Counted from the first letter of the stretch, positions 33,453 to 42,211 are shown. The stretch: DNA of 43,200 nt from Scatosoma sp045660265 (GCA_045660265.1 JAZRDM010000023.1:1-43200), one strand, 5' to 3'. The notes: generated by a model not told the origin, from the sequence alone. Numbers and translations: made by a program.

Positions 33453-33538
33453 ATTTTTCTCCTTGCTCAATTATTTCAAGCCAATTTTAACTATTTTCAA
33501 TTTCCAAAATGTAACACGGGAAACAATTTTTTAAAGCC

Positions 33539-34624
33539 TTATAAATCAAACGCAATTGCGGTAATATCGTCCGAGAATTTCCCACCGCAGAACACCGACA
33601 ACGCCGAACGCAGTTTCCCGATAAAATCTTCCGCGTTGTGCGATTGATGCAATACGCTTTCCACTCGTTCGATTCCAAACAACTCGCCTGCAATGTTGGC
33701 ACATTCGGTTACGCCGTCCGTCAGCAACACCAGCAAGTCCCCTTTTTCAAAGGGCATTTCCCGTTCCGTATATTCGTAATCAGGAATCCAGTTAGAAATA
33801 GGAGGCGCAGGCGATTCAATTTCGTTAATCCCATACGAATTTCTCAGCAAAATAGGTGCGTTATGCCCCGCCACAGCATAGCGGATAACACCTTTTTGTT
33901 TATCTATCCGCACCGAAGAAACGGTGATATACGAACGTTCGTCTTGGTTCAGCTCGTTAAACTTGCTATTGAGCGCACACAGCGCTTTTGCCAAATCGGG
34001 CTGTTTTTTATCAAAGCCGGCTTTCACGAACGCCGACAGCATTCCCGCCGACACCCCTTTGCCCGATACGTCGGCAAGCACGCCGTACGTCTGCGAATCC
34101 AATTCGTAAACGTCAGGCAAATCCCCGCCGATTTCCAAACAAGGAATATACATATACGCGTAAGGCACACCCCCCGCTTGCTTTCCCGCAGGCAACAGCC
34201 GTTGCTGAATTTGTTTTGCAGAAAGCATTTCGCGGTGCATTTCCGTTTCGTACGTTCCGTCTGTAAGCCCCATAAACAGCTTACCCTTTTTATCCACGGG
34301 ATAAATGCGGATACGCATTGAAATTTTATCCGTCCGTTCCGCTTTGGGTACGGCAACGTTAATCGTTTCCGTCTGTTCTTCCCTTGTCTTTACCGCTTTT
34401 TTCATTGCGGTATAGAAGGTGCAGTACGCGCAAGACGCGCCCTGTCCGCACACACTCTCCGAAGGACAGCACAACGCTTCTTTTAAGCTTCCTTTCTCCT
34501 TTGCTTTTTCCGAAAAGGCACGACGAAAAGCGGTATTCGTAAACCGAACCCGCAATTTATCGTCAAAAACGAACACCCCTTCGGGCATTCGTTCGAGTAT
34601 GCTTTTATATTGCCAAAAAAACAT
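33539..34624 (-). CDS. PAS-PP2C (SpoIIE-type) serine phosphatase with cysteine cluster
   Basis: This is a 361-residue cytoplasmic protein. Residues ~5-125 look like a PAS sensor (MPEGVFVFDDKLRVRFTN). They carry Cys52, Cys53, Cys59, Cys65 and Cys68, the last four spaced CX5CX5CX2C, like redox or metal-binding PAS inserts. A short helical linker (MLSAKQIQQRLLP) leads to a SpoIIE/RsbU-type PP2C domain: GGDLPDVYEL (166-175, in place of GGDFYD), DVSGKGVSAGM (185-195), LLTDGVTE and SDDITAIAF with metal-binding Asp residues. It probably dephosphorylates a STAS-domain antagonist. Whether that is SpoIIAA is open, since true SpoIIE has a ten-TM domain that is absent here. Confidence 0.85.
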   Translation of the reverse strand: MFFWQYKSILERMPEGVFVFDDKLRVRFTNTAFRRAFSEKAKEKGSLKEALCCPSESVCGQGASCAYCTFYTAMKKAVKTREEQTETINVAVPKAERTDKISMRIRIYPVDKKGKLFMGLTDGTYETEMHREMLSAKQIQQRLLPAGKQAGGVPYAYMYIPCLEIGGDLPDVYELDSQTYGVLADVSGKGVSAGMLSAFVKAGFDKKQPDLAKALCALNSKFNELNQDERSYITVSSVRIDKQKGVIRYAVAGHNAPILLRNSYGINEIESPAPPISNWIPDYEYTEREMPFEKGDLLVLLTDGVTECANIAGELFGIERVESVLHQSHNAEDFIGKLRSALSVFCGGKFSDDITAIAFDL

Positions 34625-34658
34625 AGTTCTTCCTTTTCGTCAATAAAAATTTTATCCG

Positions 34659-35543
34659 TTATACGCCAGCTTCCGCTTTTTTACGGAACACGCGCAGTCC
34701 TTTACAAACCTTCACGTCAAATACAACGTCGTTTAATACTTCCCCGTCAAGCTGTGCAGGGCAAGGGGTTAACGCTTTAATCTTAATCTTATCCGTGCGG
34801 ATATGCGTTACCAAGGGATACGTCATAATCCCGCCCTTCATCAATACGGTAAACGCCTTGATAATCGAAAAGACGCCGCCGAGCAAATCGACAATCATAA
34901 CGTCCATTTTTCCATCGTCCACTTCCGCTGCAGGACACATAGGAATCCCGCCGCCGAACTGCTTACCATTACAGCATGCAACCAAGAGCGCGTTACGCTC
35001 TTTCATTTCTCCTTCTTCTTCTACGCTGACGCGTACGCCTTTAAAGGTGAACAGGCTAGTAAGCAAGGAAGTAATGTATTTTAATTTTCCGTGCATTTTT
35101 CCCTTGTGGCAACGTTCTAATACGTCAACGTCAATCCCCAAACCACCGATATTCATACATCTTTTTTCGCCAAACTGTAAATAATCCGTTTCAATTGCTT
35201 CTCCGTCGAGAATATTCAACGCCGCCTCTTCGGTATCCATAGGAATCCCTACCGCTTCCACGAAATCGTTTCCCGTACCGGCAGGGATAATACCGATTCT
35301 GCATTTTTCAGGCTCTTTCAAGCCGTTAAGTACTTCGTTCACCGTTCCGTCTCCGCCGATAACGACAAAATCCGTACCGCCTTCTTCGGAGATTTGCTTC
35401 GCAAGCCTCGTTCCATCACCTGCCGCTTGCGTTTCGTATACTTCATAGTCTACTTTGCGAGCCTTGAAAAGAGCTTTTACTTTTTCCACGACCTTGTTTG
35501 CCTTCTTCTTACCTGCTTTTGGGTTAGAAATGATATGAAACAT
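34659..35543 (-). CDS. dagK: Diacylglycerol kinase family lipid kinase (DgkB/YegS type)
   Basis: I start at ATG 35541-35543 since AAAGGA lies upstream; an open frame extends further up but across the promoter. The 294-residue protein begins FHIISNPKAGKKKANK, has the nucleotide-binding GGDGTVNEVLNG (63-74) and PAGTGNDF (87-94), and a C-terminal beta domain. It phosphorylates diacylglycerol or a related lipid at the membrane, probably recycling diacylglycerol released in lipoteichoic acid synthesis. It shares a 92-bp control region with divergent cca. Confidence 0.9.
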   Translation of the reverse strand: MFHIISNPKAGKKKANKVVEKVKALFKARKVDYEVYETQAAGDGTRLAKQISEEGGTDFVVIGGDGTVNEVLNGLKEPEKCRIGIIPAGTGNDFVEAVGIPMDTEEAALNILDGEAIETDYLQFGEKRCMNIGGLGIDVDVLERCHKGKMHGKLKYITSLLTSLFTFKGVRVSVEEEGEMKERNALLVACCNGKQFGGGIPMCPAAEVDDGKMDVMIVDLLGGVFSIIKAFTVLMKGGIMTYPLVTHIRTDKIKIKALTPCPAQLDGEVLNDVVFDVKVCKGLRVFRKKAEAGV

Positions 35544-35600
35544 ATTCTTTTTCCTTTGTGTAGAGTTGAGAAAACAAAAAAAACGCTTTCCCACGAATAT

Positions 35601-35629
35601 ATTATATAACACTTTTCAAATAATTGCAA
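35601..35629 (-). promoter_or_regulatory. SigA-type promoter of the lipid kinase gene
   Basis: On the minus strand, TTGCAA (35624-35629), 17 bp, TATAAT (35601-35606). It stands back to back with the cca promoter, with only 6 bp between the two -35 boxes. Confidence 0.8.
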
Positions 35630-35635
35630 TATTAT

Positions 35636-35664
35636 TTGCAATTTATTTTTTTATTTGTTATACT
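35636..35664 (+). promoter_or_regulatory. SigA-type promoter of cca
   Basis: TTGCAA (35636-35641), 17 bp, TATACT (35659-35664). A TATAAT at 35664-35669 is an alternative -10. Confidence 0.78.
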
Positions 35665-35695
35665 ATAATTGTGAATTTTTTAAGGATTTTTGTCA

Positions 35696-37045
35696 ATGCA
35701 AGCAATTTTACCTAAAAATTTAATACGCTTAGCGGAAAATTCGCCCAAACCTCTCTACGTTGTCGGGGGCAGCGTGCGCGATTTTTTAGCGGGACTCACC
35801 CCGAAATCTTGTGATTTCGATATCTGCGCCCCCATGCTTCCCGACGAGTTTTTACCCGTCGCCCTTGCATGCAATTTCACCGCGCAAGCTGTTTATCGCC
35901 ATACGGGTACGCTCAAATTGACGGACGAGGACGGAGTTGATTACGAATACACCTGCTTCCGCTCGGATAAATATGTCCGCGGCGAGCATACCCCCAGCGA
36001 AATTTTCTTCACGGAAGACATCACGTTAGACGCTAAACGCCGTGATTTTACTTGCAACGCAGTATATTACGACATCAAGGCAAACCGCTTTATCGACGTT
36101 TTGGGCGGTATCCCCGCCATCAAAGAAAAACGCTTAACGACGGTGGATAATCCACAAAAAGTATTCGGAGAAGACGGTTTACGTCTAATGCGTCTTGCCC
36201 GCCAAGCAGGGCAACTGGGTTTTTCTCCCGACCAGGCTTGTTTAGACGGTGCAACAGCCAACGCCCGTCTCATTTCAGATATTTCCCCCGAGCGTATTTT
36301 TACCGAGCTGAATTACATTTTAACCGCCGACGAAAAATACGGCGTGGAAAACGGACATTACCACGGTTTATGCCTACTCGAAGAAATCGGCGTCCTTGCC
36401 GAAATTCTTCCCGAACTACATTTAGGCAAAGGTATGGTGCAACGCAGCGATTTCCATAAATACGACGTCCTTTCCCACAGCTTACGTGCCACCATGTACG
36501 CAACGAAAGAGATACGCCTTGCCGCGCTGTTACACGATATCGGCAAACCCTATTGCCAGTTACACGACGGACGCATGCACGATCACCACACACAAGGCAA
36601 GCAAATTGCGCAAAACGTTTTAACCCGATTAAAAGCACCCAAAAAACTTATAGCCTTCGTTTGCGAGCTTGTCGAATGGCACATGTACGACTTCGATTGC
36701 AAAACAAAAGAAAACAAACTTCGTCGTTTTTTTGTAACGCACTATCCAATCATTCAGCCTTTATTACAAATAAAGCAAGCGGATTTTTCCGCGTGCATGG
36801 ACGATACCCGTATCGCCCCTACGGTGCAAAAATGGCAAGAAATTTTAGAAAAAATGCGTCAAGAAAACACACCGTTCACCTTAAAAGAGCTGGCAATCTC
36901 CGGAAAGGATTTATTAGCATTAGAACTCCCCCCCGCCAGCATTGCAACAACCCTTCAAAGCTTATTATTGCATACGGCAGTCAATCCCAAAGACAACAAA
37001 AAAGAGCGTCTTTTAAAACTCGCTCTTTGCTTCCAAAACAAATAA
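35696..37045 (+). CDS. cca: CCA tRNA nucleotidyltransferase with HD domain
   Basis: The start is ATG 35696, with AAGGA upstream at normal distance; a TTG six bases earlier is less likely. The 449-residue class II enzyme adds or repairs the 3' CCA. Motifs are GGSVRD (24-29), the metal-binding DFDI (40-43), RRDFTCNAVYYD (motif B), GEDGLRLMRLARQAGQLGF, and an HD phosphohydrolase-type domain, ALLHDIGKP, in the C-terminal half. All three tRNA genes in the window already encode CCA, so repair is the likely main role. A terminator follows at once. Confidence 0.93.
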   Translation: MQAILPKNLIRLAENSPKPLYVVGGSVRDFLAGLTPKSCDFDICAPMLPDEFLPVALACNFTAQAVYRHTGTLKLTDEDGVDYEYTCFRSDKYVRGEHTPSEIFFTEDITLDAKRRDFTCNAVYYDIKANRFIDVLGGIPAIKEKRLTTVDNPQKVFGEDGLRLMRLARQAGQLGFSPDQACLDGATANARLISDISPERIFTELNYILTADEKYGVENGHYHGLCLLEEIGVLAEILPELHLGKGMVQRSDFHKYDVLSHSLRATMYATKEIRLAALLHDIGKPYCQLHDGRMHDHHTQGKQIAQNVLTRLKAPKKLIAFVCELVEWHMYDFDCKTKENKLRRFFVTHYPIIQPLLQIKQADFSACMDDTRIAPTVQKWQEILEKMRQENTPFTLKELAISGKDLLALELPPASIATTLQSLLLHTAVNPKDNKKERLLKLALCFQNK

Positions 37046-37073
37046 AGAGTTCGGTTATCCGAACTCTTTTTTC
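37044..37073 (+). terminator. Terminator of cca
   Basis: AAAGAGTTCGG and its exact complement around TTAT, then T6. It overlaps the cca stop codon. Confidence 0.9.
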
Positions 37074-37203
37074 TATACCAAACCATCTATTCTTACGCCG
37101 AAAATCATTGCGGTAAACGCATACCTGCCCCGTCCATTCGCCGCATGTGTCCCTAACCGCATTTGTTTTCTTGCGCATACGACAGTTTTCGTCCGTGAAT
37201 CTT

Positions 37204-37238
37204 GTCATATGCACCCTTGGCGTGTACACGCATATGAC
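37204..37238. repeat. Palindrome downstream of the MATE gene
   Basis: GTCATATGC and GCATATGAC flank a segment with the inner palindrome CGTGTACACG. There is no T run on either side, so it is not a standard terminator. The rest of 37074-37243 holds nothing I can support. Confidence 0.45.
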
Positions 37239-37243
37239 GCTCC

Positions 37244-38629
37244 CTAATTTTCGACAAAATTCTCCTCTCCTTTTTCCGCCCCAGCTGTTCGCTCAAACGC
37301 ATGCACCCAATCGCTGCGGAAATAATAAAGCGCAAAGAAAATATCGCTAAGCAGCCACGTCGCAGGGTATCCAATAAAAATAAACTCTATTTGATGGCGA
37401 ATACTTAACGCTATTGCCAAATAAATCACACGCACTATGCACCAACACGACAGCATAATCACCATTGGCACACTCGCCTTGCCCGCTCCCCTGCAAATCC
37501 CTGCTATACAATGCGCAAACGCTAAAAGGAAATAAAACAACGCTTCCATTCTGCATTGTTTTACGCCCCCCGCAATCACCTGCGCATCCTTTGAAAAAAG
37601 AGATAAAAATACAGGCGCAAACAAGAAAATAATCACGCCGATAATTTCCGCCACAATCAGCGAACAAACAATCCCAAACCGAGCGCCTTGCTTCGCTCTT
37701 TCAAATTCTTTCGCACCCAAATTTTGTCCGATAAACGTAGTCAACGCCATTGAAAAACAAGTGATGGGCAAAAAGGCAAAGCCTTCCAATTTCATATAAC
37801 AGCCCACGCCCGAAATCGCCGCCGTTTCAAAGGTATTCACCCTGCTTTGCACAAATAAATTCGCAATTGCAATCATAGAATTTTGCAAACCGCTCGGCAG
37901 CCCCAATCTCACAATTTTAGCAAGCATGCCTTCGTGAAAGCGGATATACTTAAGATCCACCCTATACACTTCTTTCGTGCGCAGCAGTCTCGAAAGGCAC
38001 AGCAGCATGCTTACCCCTTGCGACAGAGCCGTCGCAAACGCCGCCGCCCAAACGCCCCAACGAAAAACGCCGATAAACAACAAATCTAGTAAAACGTTTA
38101 AGCACGACGAAAAAATCAGATAATACAACGGGCGTTTGCTATCCCCTACCGCCTGCAAAATCCCCGTGCAAACGTTGTATAAAACAACGGTAAACGCGCC
38201 AGCAAAATACGTTTGGAAATATTCCTGCGAATACGCAAAAATCTCGCTCGGCGTTTGTAAAATCTGCAAAATCAACGGCGTTAAAAAATATCCCGCCACC
38301 GAAAACAGCGCGCCCGCCACCAATCCAAACGCCAAGTTTGTATGAATGGCTTTCCGCATATCCTCATATTTTTTCTCGCCGAAGAATTTAGAAATCACAA
38401 CTCCGGCGCCGACCGCCATACCGTTAAAAAAACCCACGAGCAAAAAAATCAAATGCCCCGAAGTAGAAACGGATGCAAGCGCCTGCGGAAGAAACTGTCC
38501 GACGATAACGGTATCCACCGTGTTATATAGTTGTTGAAAAAGATTGCTTAATAATAGAGGCAAAGTAAACGCTACCAGCGCCTTTTTCACCGGATCCTCT
38601 ATCAGTTTTCTTTTTACACTCTCTTGCAT
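37244..38629 (-). CDS. MATE-family efflux transporter
   Basis: This is a 461-residue protein with about twelve membrane segments in two repeated halves. The N-terminus is KKALVAFTLPLLLSNLFQQLYNTVDTVIVGQF, the standard start of bacterial MATE proteins of the DinF/NorM superfamily. The second half starts near residue 235 with LPSGLQNSMIAIANLFVQ. It probably exports cationic compounds using an ion gradient. The substrate is unknown. A GGAAGG ribosome site lies close to the ATG. It follows galK by 86 bp and may be the last gene of the same transcript. Confidence 0.92.
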   Translation of the reverse strand: MQESVKRKLIEDPVKKALVAFTLPLLLSNLFQQLYNTVDTVIVGQFLPQALASVSTSGHLIFLLVGFFNGMAVGAGVVISKFFGEKKYEDMRKAIHTNLAFGLVAGALFSVAGYFLTPLILQILQTPSEIFAYSQEYFQTYFAGAFTVVLYNVCTGILQAVGDSKRPLYYLIFSSCLNVLLDLLFIGVFRWGVWAAAFATALSQGVSMLLCLSRLLRTKEVYRVDLKYIRFHEGMLAKIVRLGLPSGLQNSMIAIANLFVQSRVNTFETAAISGVGCYMKLEGFAFLPITCFSMALTTFIGQNLGAKEFERAKQGARFGIVCSLIVAEIIGVIIFLFAPVFLSLFSKDAQVIAGGVKQCRMEALFYFLLAFAHCIAGICRGAGKASVPMVIMLSCWCIVRVIYLAIALSIRHQIEFIFIGYPATWLLSDIFFALYYFRSDWVHAFERTAGAEKGEENFVEN

Positions 38630-38715
38630 ATCCTTCCACCAAAACAGGTTTTCGCCCTATTTTTTATTTCTAAATCGACTTTTCATCTCGTACATGGGTA
38701 CGCCAAATGCCTTTT

Positions 38716-39864
38716 TTATAATTTCGCAACGGTAATCCCGTCCTCAATCGAAGTTTCGTAAAAACTTGCGCGGTAACCAATCTTTTCAAAATATTTTTCG
38801 CCCACACAGCGAATAAAATTCTCCGTTTCCTTCTTCTCAACAATCGCGATAACGCAGCCGCCAAATCCCGCGCCAATCATGCGCGCACCCAAGCACCCCG
38901 CCTGATTTCTCGCCAACTCGGACAGCGTATCCAATTCCTCGCCCGTTACTTCATATAAATCCCGCAAACTGTAATGGCTTTCGTTTAAAAGCGAGCCCAG
39001 CCTTTGCAAATTCCCCGCCTTCAAGGCTTCCACTGCCTGTTGCACGCGATCGCACTCCGTAACAACGTGCTTTGCGCGGTCTAAAATTTTTCCAGATAAC
39101 AAATACGAGTATTTTTCAAATTGCGCAAGCGAAACATCCGCCAAGCAGGTAACATTCAGCTCCCTTTGTAAAAGCTTTAACGCCGTTTCCACTTCTCCAC
39201 GGCGTTCGTTATACTTACTTTGCACCAAATTATGCGGTTTATTACAATTTGCAACCAATAGACAGTATTCCCCTAATTCTAAAGGCACGTATTCGTACGC
39301 AAGCGTCGAGCAATCTAACAACACCGCGCAATCCTTTTTTCCCATTGCCGAAGCAAACTGATCCATAATCCCGCAGTTGACTCCCGCATATTTATTTTCA
39401 GCGCGCTGCGCAAGCAAAGCAAGCTGCACTTTATCGTAAGCCACCCCCGCAAGCTCGCACAAAGCCACCGCCGTCGCCACTTCAATCGCCGCCGACGAAG
39501 AAAGTCCGCTCCCAAACGGCACCGTACAATCGTAATATAAATCGCAACCAGGAATTTCCACTCCCGATTGTTGCAAATAATACGCCACGCCCGCCTGATA
39601 ATTTCCCAACGGCAAATGTTGATAACTATCCAACTTTTGCGTATCTAAAATAATAATACCTTCTATTCCTTTCAATGCAATACGGATATATTTTCCCGTT
39701 GTCTTGCGCGCATAAACGCCGCAACACAAATTCAAAGCGGCAGGAAATACTCTCCCCCCGCAATAATCCACATGTTCGCCAATCACGTTAATACGCCCCG
39801 CCGCCGTAAATAAATACTGCGCGTCGACACCAAAAATATCCTTAAAGACTTTCTTCCCTTTCAT
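38716..39864 (-). CDS. galK: Galactokinase
   Basis: This GHMP kinase of 382 residues phosphorylates galactose at C1. The galactokinase signature is GRINVIGEHVDYCGG (residues ~23-37), the ATP loop is PFGSGLSSSAAIEVATA, and the C-terminal GHMP motif is MIGAGFGGCVIAIVE. It overlaps the upstream Lgt-family gene by 23 bp. No galT or galE is nearby. The promoter is probably that of the upstream gene at 40683-40711. Confidence 0.93.
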   Translation of the reverse strand: MKGKKVFKDIFGVDAQYLFTAAGRINVIGEHVDYCGGRVFPAALNLCCGVYARKTTGKYIRIALKGIEGIIILDTQKLDSYQHLPLGNYQAGVAYYLQQSGVEIPGCDLYYDCTVPFGSGLSSSAAIEVATAVALCELAGVAYDKVQLALLAQRAENKYAGVNCGIMDQFASAMGKKDCAVLLDCSTLAYEYVPLELGEYCLLVANCNKPHNLVQSKYNERRGEVETALKLLQRELNVTCLADVSLAQFEKYSYLLSGKILDRAKHVVTECDRVQQAVEALKAGNLQRLGSLLNESHYSLRDLYEVTGEELDTLSELARNQAGCLGARMIGAGFGGCVIAIVEKKETENFIRCVGEKYFEKIGYRASFYETSIEDGITVAKL

Positions 39865-40651
39865 CTTCCTTCTCCTTATTTATCTGTTGCAATTTTTGTG
39901 CCAAAAACACAAACCCAATCCCTACCGCAGTCAAAATAATTGCGATAAGCTGAGAGGGCGAAAGCGCCGAAATAATCGTTGCGCCGCGATCGTCCGCCCG
40001 CGCAAATTCGATAAAAAATCGCCAAATCCCATAAATGATTAAATATATACTCAGTAGCGCCACTTTGCCATTCTTTTCCGTTTTAAAAAGAGCAAAAATC
40101 CCGCCTGCAAGCATAAATAAAAATATCGCCTCGAATAACTGCACGGGTACAACCGTTTTCCAGCCAGCTTCCGTGTACATATTCACGCCATACCAAGCCG
40201 TCGTTTCTGCGCCGTGGCAACAGCCAGCAAAAAAGCAGCCTACTCTGCCAAAGCCATGCGCCAAAGGAATGCACACCGCCGCAATATCCGCTATATCCAA
40301 AAATCTTCTAATCGGTTCGTCGCTTTTGCAAAGGAGCTTTCCCACGACAAACCAAGAGATAATAAACGCCGCCGCACCGCCAATCAAACCGCCGTAAAAA
40401 GTCGCGCCCGTATTAGAAACAATCTCAAACGCCCCGCCATCTAAGAAGTTGTAAAACGCTTGAAAGAGTACGGCAAACCCATACCCAATCGTTACGGCAA
40501 GCAACGCGGAAATAATCAACGTCTTTTGCAAAGCAATAGAAAAGCCTTTCTTTATCCCCATTTTGTCTGCCATAAAAAAAACGAGCACCACGCCCAACAG
40601 CAAACAAATGTCATATAAGCCCATATCCAAAAATACTTTATAAGGATACAT
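39842..40651 (-). CDS. Lgt-family membrane protein (prolipoprotein diacylglyceryl transferase or paralogue)
   Basis: This is a 269-residue protein with about seven membrane segments. The family core is recognisable: HGFGRVGCFFAGCCHGAET in place of the classical GR-x-GNF-x-N-E-x-x-G, and RFFIEFARADDRG near the C-terminus, matching the Lgt region with the conserved Arg. The Cys-rich variant of the core is common in Clostridia paralogues. Whether it is the true lipoprotein-modifying enzyme is unsure, although the window encodes several lipoproteins that need one. AAAGGGG precedes the ATG and a perfect promoter lies 32 bp upstream. It heads a unit with galK. Confidence 0.75.
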   Translation of the reverse strand: MYPYKVFLDMGLYDICLLLGVVLVFFMADKMGIKKGFSIALQKTLIISALLAVTIGYGFAVLFQAFYNFLDGGAFEIVSNTGATFYGGLIGGAAAFIISWFVVGKLLCKSDEPIRRFLDIADIAAVCIPLAHGFGRVGCFFAGCCHGAETTAWYGVNMYTEAGWKTVVPVQLFEAIFLFMLAGGIFALFKTEKNGKVALLSIYLIIYGIWRFFIEFARADDRGATIISALSPSQLIAIILTAVGIGFVFLAQKLQQINKEKEDEREESL

Positions 40652-40682
40652 CTTCCATTCCCCTTTAATTTATCTATGATAA

Positions 40683-40711
40683 ATTATACTCTAAAAAACA
40701 TCATTTGTCAA
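40683..40711 (-). promoter_or_regulatory. Consensus promoter of the Lgt-like gene and galK
   Basis: On the minus strand, TTGACA (40706-40711), 17 bp, TATAAT (40683-40688). Confidence 0.85.
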
Positions 40712-40815
40712 TTCTATAAATATTTATTTTTTTAAAACCGCTAAAAAGGTACCTTTTTCAAGCCAAACGCGCATTCAACGCAACCCTGCCCCTTGCATTT
40801 TAAAAAAATCCGATA

Positions 40816-40847
40816 AAAAACCCCGTATCACATAATACGGGGAAAAA
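40816..40847 (-). terminator. Terminator of the cold-shock gene
   Basis: CCCCGTAT and ATACGGGG around six bases, with GTTTTTTATC following on the minus strand. Confidence 0.85.
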
Positions 40848-40863
40848 CGAATATTTTATTCTG

Positions 40864-41085
40864 TTAGTCATCAACGATAACGCAAACGTTTACAGCGCGA
40901 AGCTTATCTGCATTTTTAGGATCGGCTTCCGTTTCAAACGAAACGCGCTGTCCTTCTTTGAGCTTTCTGTATCCTTCCGCTACGATAGCCGAAAAATGCA
41001 CGAAAACGTCATCACCGCCTGCGTCGTTAGCTATAAATCCATAGCCCTTCTCCGCATTAAACCACTTTACTGTTCCCTGGCACAT
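40864..41085 (-). CDS. Cold-shock-domain protein
   Basis: This is a 73-residue CspA-like nucleic-acid-binding protein. RNP1 is KGYGFI (13-18) and RNP2 is VFVHF (27-31). The start is ATG 41083-41085, with GGAGGGG upstream. A longer in-frame reading would run through the leader and promoter. The mRNA leader is about 88 nt and can form alternative stems (see findings), as is common for cold-shock genes. The C-terminus ends VNVCVIVDD, a slightly longer acidic tail. Confidence 0.93.
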   Translation of the reverse strand: MCQGTVKWFNAEKGYGFIANDAGGDDVFVHFSAIVAEGYRKLKEGQRVSFETEADPKNADKLRAVNVCVIVDD

Positions 41086-41179
41086 GTTGCCCCCTCCATA
41101 ATACAAAAAAAATTTTTTGTACCGAACAATCGAACAGACCAACCTACTCAAATAAAGTCCATCGTTCGATAACAGAATA

Positions 41180-41208
41180 ATTATAACATACTTTTTCGAC
41201 AAATGCAA
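41180..41208 (-). promoter_or_regulatory. SigA-type promoter of the cold-shock gene
   Basis: On the minus strand, TTGCAT (41203-41208), 17 bp, TATAAT (41180-41185), giving an ~88-nt leader. Confidence 0.78.
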
Positions 41209-41268
41209 TACCCTTTTTTAAATTTCCGCTCGTTTTTGCGTTTTCTATTCATTTTCGATAAAAACAAC

Positions 41269-41297
41269 TAGACTTTTTAAGTCTTTTTTGCTATAAT
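41269..41297 (+). promoter_or_regulatory. SigA-type promoter of uppP
   Basis: TAGACT (41269-41274, one mismatch to TTGACT), 17 bp, TATAAT (41292-41297). Confidence 0.72.
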
Positions 41298-41339
41298 TTG
41301 AATAAATTAACGTATACCTTATATTTTTTAGGAGAAGAA

Positions 41340-42200
41340 ATGGAATTTATTGAAATTTTAAAAGTTATTTTTTTAGGGCTTGTAGAAGGGATTACCGAGT
41401 GGCTCCCCATCTCCAGCACCGGACATATGCTTCTTATCGACGCATTATTTTCGTTAAACGCAAGCGAAGAATTTAAAGATATGTTCTTTGTCGTTATTCA
41501 GCTTGGCGCAATTTTAGCCGTAGTGCTTTTATTCTTTAAAAATTTATTCCCCTTCAACTTTGAAAAAGGTGCAAACAACAAGCTTAAAATCAACACGGAT
41601 AAAAATATTTTCTCTCTTTGGGGCAAAATCCTTGTTGCGTGTATCCCTGCGGGTGTTATCGGCATTTTGTTCGACGATTTTTTAGAAGCCAACCTGCACA
41701 CCCCGCTTACCATTTCCTTAACTTTAATTATATACGGTATCGCGTTTTTATTTATCGAAAACAAGAATAAAGACAACACCTTCCGTATCGATAACGTACA
41801 TACAATTTCCTATAAAGACGCGCTGATTATCGGCGCATTCCAAGTGCTTTCTCTTATCCCGGGCACGTCGCGTTCAGGCGCAACGATTATCGGCGCATTG
41901 CTTATCGGCATCTCCCGTCCGGCAGGCGCAGAATTCACCTTCTATCTCGCCATTCCCGTTATGATCGGCGCAAGCGCAATTAAAATTTTGAAATTTATTT
42001 TAAGCGGAACAGCCCTGCTTCCCGCTGAAATCGGGTATCTCTTAATCGGATGCGCCGTAGCGTTTGCCGTATCAATGTTCGCAATCAAATTCCTAATGAA
42101 CTTTGTTAAAAAACACAATTTCAAAGTATTCGGCTGGTATCGAATCGCCCTTGGCGTTATCGTCCTTGCGACTATGGGTATCCCCCTTTTATTCGCTTAA
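41340..42200 (+). CDS. uppP: Undecaprenyl-diphosphate phosphatase
   Basis: UppP (BacA) recycles the C55 lipid carrier of wall synthesis by removing a phosphate at the membrane. I start at ATG 41340, where TAGGAGAAGAA lies directly upstream, giving 286 residues. An earlier ATG at 41298 abuts the -10 box. Signatures are GLVEGITEWLPISSTGHM (residues 13-30), with the catalytic Glu residues, and LIPGTSRSGATI with the phosphate-binding Arg/Ser region. About eight membrane segments are visible. It is monocistronic, with a strong terminator. Confidence 0.95.
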   Translation: MEFIEILKVIFLGLVEGITEWLPISSTGHMLLIDALFSLNASEEFKDMFFVVIQLGAILAVVLLFFKNLFPFNFEKGANNKLKINTDKNIFSLWGKILVACIPAGVIGILFDDFLEANLHTPLTISLTLIIYGIAFLFIENKNKDNTFRIDNVHTISYKDALIIGAFQVLSLIPGTSRSGATIIGALLIGISRPAGAEFTFYLAIPVMIGASAIKILKFILSGTALLPAEIGYLLIGCAVAFAVSMFAIKFLMNFVKKHNFKVFGWYRIALGVIVLATMGIPLLFA

Positions 42201-42211
42201 TTTTATAAAAC

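Noticed and set aside
33539..34624. SpoIIE itself
   Set aside because: The PP2C domain is similar, but the long multi-TM domain of SpoIIE is absent and a PAS domain with cysteines takes its place.
36981..37229. Minus-strand 82-codon frame between cca and the MATE gene
   Set aside because: It crosses the cca terminator and its 3' end, and the Arg/Cys-rich product resembles nothing.
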